A stretch of DNA of 64,000 bases from Akkermansia sp. N21116 (lineage in GTDB: Bacteria > Verrucomicrobiota > Verrucomicrobiia > Verrucomicrobiales > Akkermansiaceae). The notes under the pieces are model-generated. The model searched no databases. It was not told the DNA's origin and worked only from the letters and a program-made list of their open reading frames with translations. The position numbers and the translations under genes are program-made. The stretch is from assembly GCF_029854705.2 (NCBI RefSeq), contig NZ_CP139035.1, positions 372,001-436,000 of the forward strand. The letters are read 5' to 3'. Below, one piece after another: positions 63,277-64,000 of the stretch. Every line of letters begins with the position of its first letter. Position 1 is the stretch's first letter.

Positions 63277-63981
63277 ATGTCTTCTTCCAACTTTTCCGAT
63301 CTTCGGCGGTGCGTCCGCTTGGCGGCGCTGTGGACGGCCGTTGCGGTAGCTATCATTGTTGCCGGCATTTACATGCAAAATTTTTATCCGGCACCGTATG
63401 CACCCCAGCAGCCTGTGGAGTTTTCTCACAAGACGCATGTGTGCAAGCTGGGTATGGATTGTGCCGCCTGCCATACCGGCGCGTTTATTTCTCCCCAGGC
63501 AGGACTCCCACCGGCGTCTTCCTGCATGAATTGTCATCGGCACGTTTTGTCCGACAGCCCGCTGATTGAACCGATCCGCCGGGCGGCGGATCCCGATTAT
63601 CCGGAATATACGGGCATGCCGATTCCCTGGGTGGCGGTGAACCGCCTTGCCGGGCACGCCTATTTCAGCCATGTTGCCCACGTGACGCGCGGTGTGGGAT
63701 GTACGGAATGTCACGATGACATTGCCCGGATGGACAGGGTCGGGACATCGCGAAATCGGGGAATGAAATGGTGTACGGAATGCCATCGTAATCCTTCCCG
63801 GCGTTTGCGTCCGCTTGAGGAAATTGCCAATCCGTCGTATAACCCAGCACAGTACCTTCAAAACCACGACATCAAGATCGGCAATGGATTGAAATTGACG
63901 GATCCCAACCATTTGAGCCCTCTATTGCAAAAGCGTTGGATTGTTGCTCCTTCCAGCAATTGCACGACGTGCCATCATTGA
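63277..63981 (+). CDS. actA: Pentaheme cytochrome c, alternative complex III subunit ActA
   Basis: 234 residues with one N-terminal membrane anchor (LAALWTAVAVAIIVAGIYM) and five CxxCH heme sites (CAACH, CMNCH, CTECH, CTECH, CTTCH). Around them are FSHKTHVCKLGMDCAACHTG, AYFSHVAHVTRGVGCTECHDD and MKWCTECHRNPSRRLRP, the pattern of ActA of alternative complex III, the quinol-oxidising complex that replaces cytochrome bc1. actB and the rest of the operon would follow just beyond the window edge; their absence here is due to the cut. Confidence 0.9.
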   Translation: MSSSNFSDLRRCVRLAALWTAVAVAIIVAGIYMQNFYPAPYAPQQPVEFSHKTHVCKLGMDCAACHTGAFISPQAGLPPASSCMNCHRHVLSDSPLIEPIRRAADPDYPEYTGMPIPWVAVNRLAGHAYFSHVAHVTRGVGCTECHDDIARMDRVGTSRNRGMKWCTECHRNPSRRLRPLEEIANPSYNPAQYLQNHDIKIGNGLKLTDPNHLSPLLQKRWIVAPSSNCTTCHH

Positions 63982-64000
63982 TTTTTAACTGACACTTATC

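Noticed and set aside
1-64000. tRNA, rRNA or known riboswitches
   Set aside because: I saw no cloverleaf ending in CCA, no 16S/23S conserved blocks and no recognised aptamer in the intergenic gaps. This was a reading by eye, not a covariance-model search.

Overview
The window looks like a chromosomal segment of an Akkermansia-type verrucomicrobium. The reasons are its gene content: secreted GH29 fucosidase and GH2 enzymes typical of mucin degraders, Tat-exported Gfo/Idh/MocA proteins, DapL-type lysine biosynthesis, and an alternative complex III ActA cytochrome. Housekeeping genes are moderately GC-rich and often lack a clear Shine-Dalgarno sequence. The genus is inferred from gene content, not from a marker gene.

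Layout. 1-8.7 kb: a DUF6941-type protein, elongation factor P, a SprT-like metalloprotease, a membrane acyltransferase, a Tat-exported oxidoreductase, a broken Sel1-repeat gene, an alkaline phosphatase, the acetolactate synthase small subunit and a membrane-anchored HAD phosphatase. 9-22.8 kb: a GH29 fucosidase, then a complete leftward Kdp potassium system (kdpD, kdpE, an unknown secreted 661-residue protein, kdpA, kdpB, kdpC), then a GH2 glycosidase. 22.8-26.6 kb: an MBL-fold hydrolase, recN and dnaN.

26.7-49.7 kb is the accessory core and the main discovery. One 1952-residue RHS/YD-repeat polymorphic toxin gene (49.7 to 43.8 kb, leftward) is followed in the same orientation by about ten displaced copies of its own 3' core end. 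Each copy is fused to, or was once fused to, a different AT-rich C-terminal tip. Each is followed by a gene for an exported or lipidated protein, the candidate immunity protein. Two tips remain open as full toxin-like domains. Others are frameshifted, truncated or reduced to scars. The cassettes share an inter-cassette hairpin repeat, duplicated junctions and recombination scars, and an IS481-like remnant has landed among them. This is the expected structure of a silent toxin/immunity archive that could be recombined onto the single expressed RHS gene. Every one of the eleven candidate immunity proteins carries an export or membrane signal, which suggests that the toxins act in or through the cell envelope.

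49.9-57.7 kb: a PhoR/PhoB two-component pair, a hexapeptide-repeat nucleotidyltransferase-like protein, a cluster of DnaA boxes, ribD, mnmG (gidA) containing a perfect parS palindrome, and holA. DnaA boxes, gidA and parS within 1.7 kb make this a good candidate for the chromosomal origin. 57.7-64 kb: an HtrA protease, dapL, apbE, an entericidin-like lipoprotein, a second Tat-exported Gfo/Idh/MocA protein and the start of an alternative complex III operon (actA).
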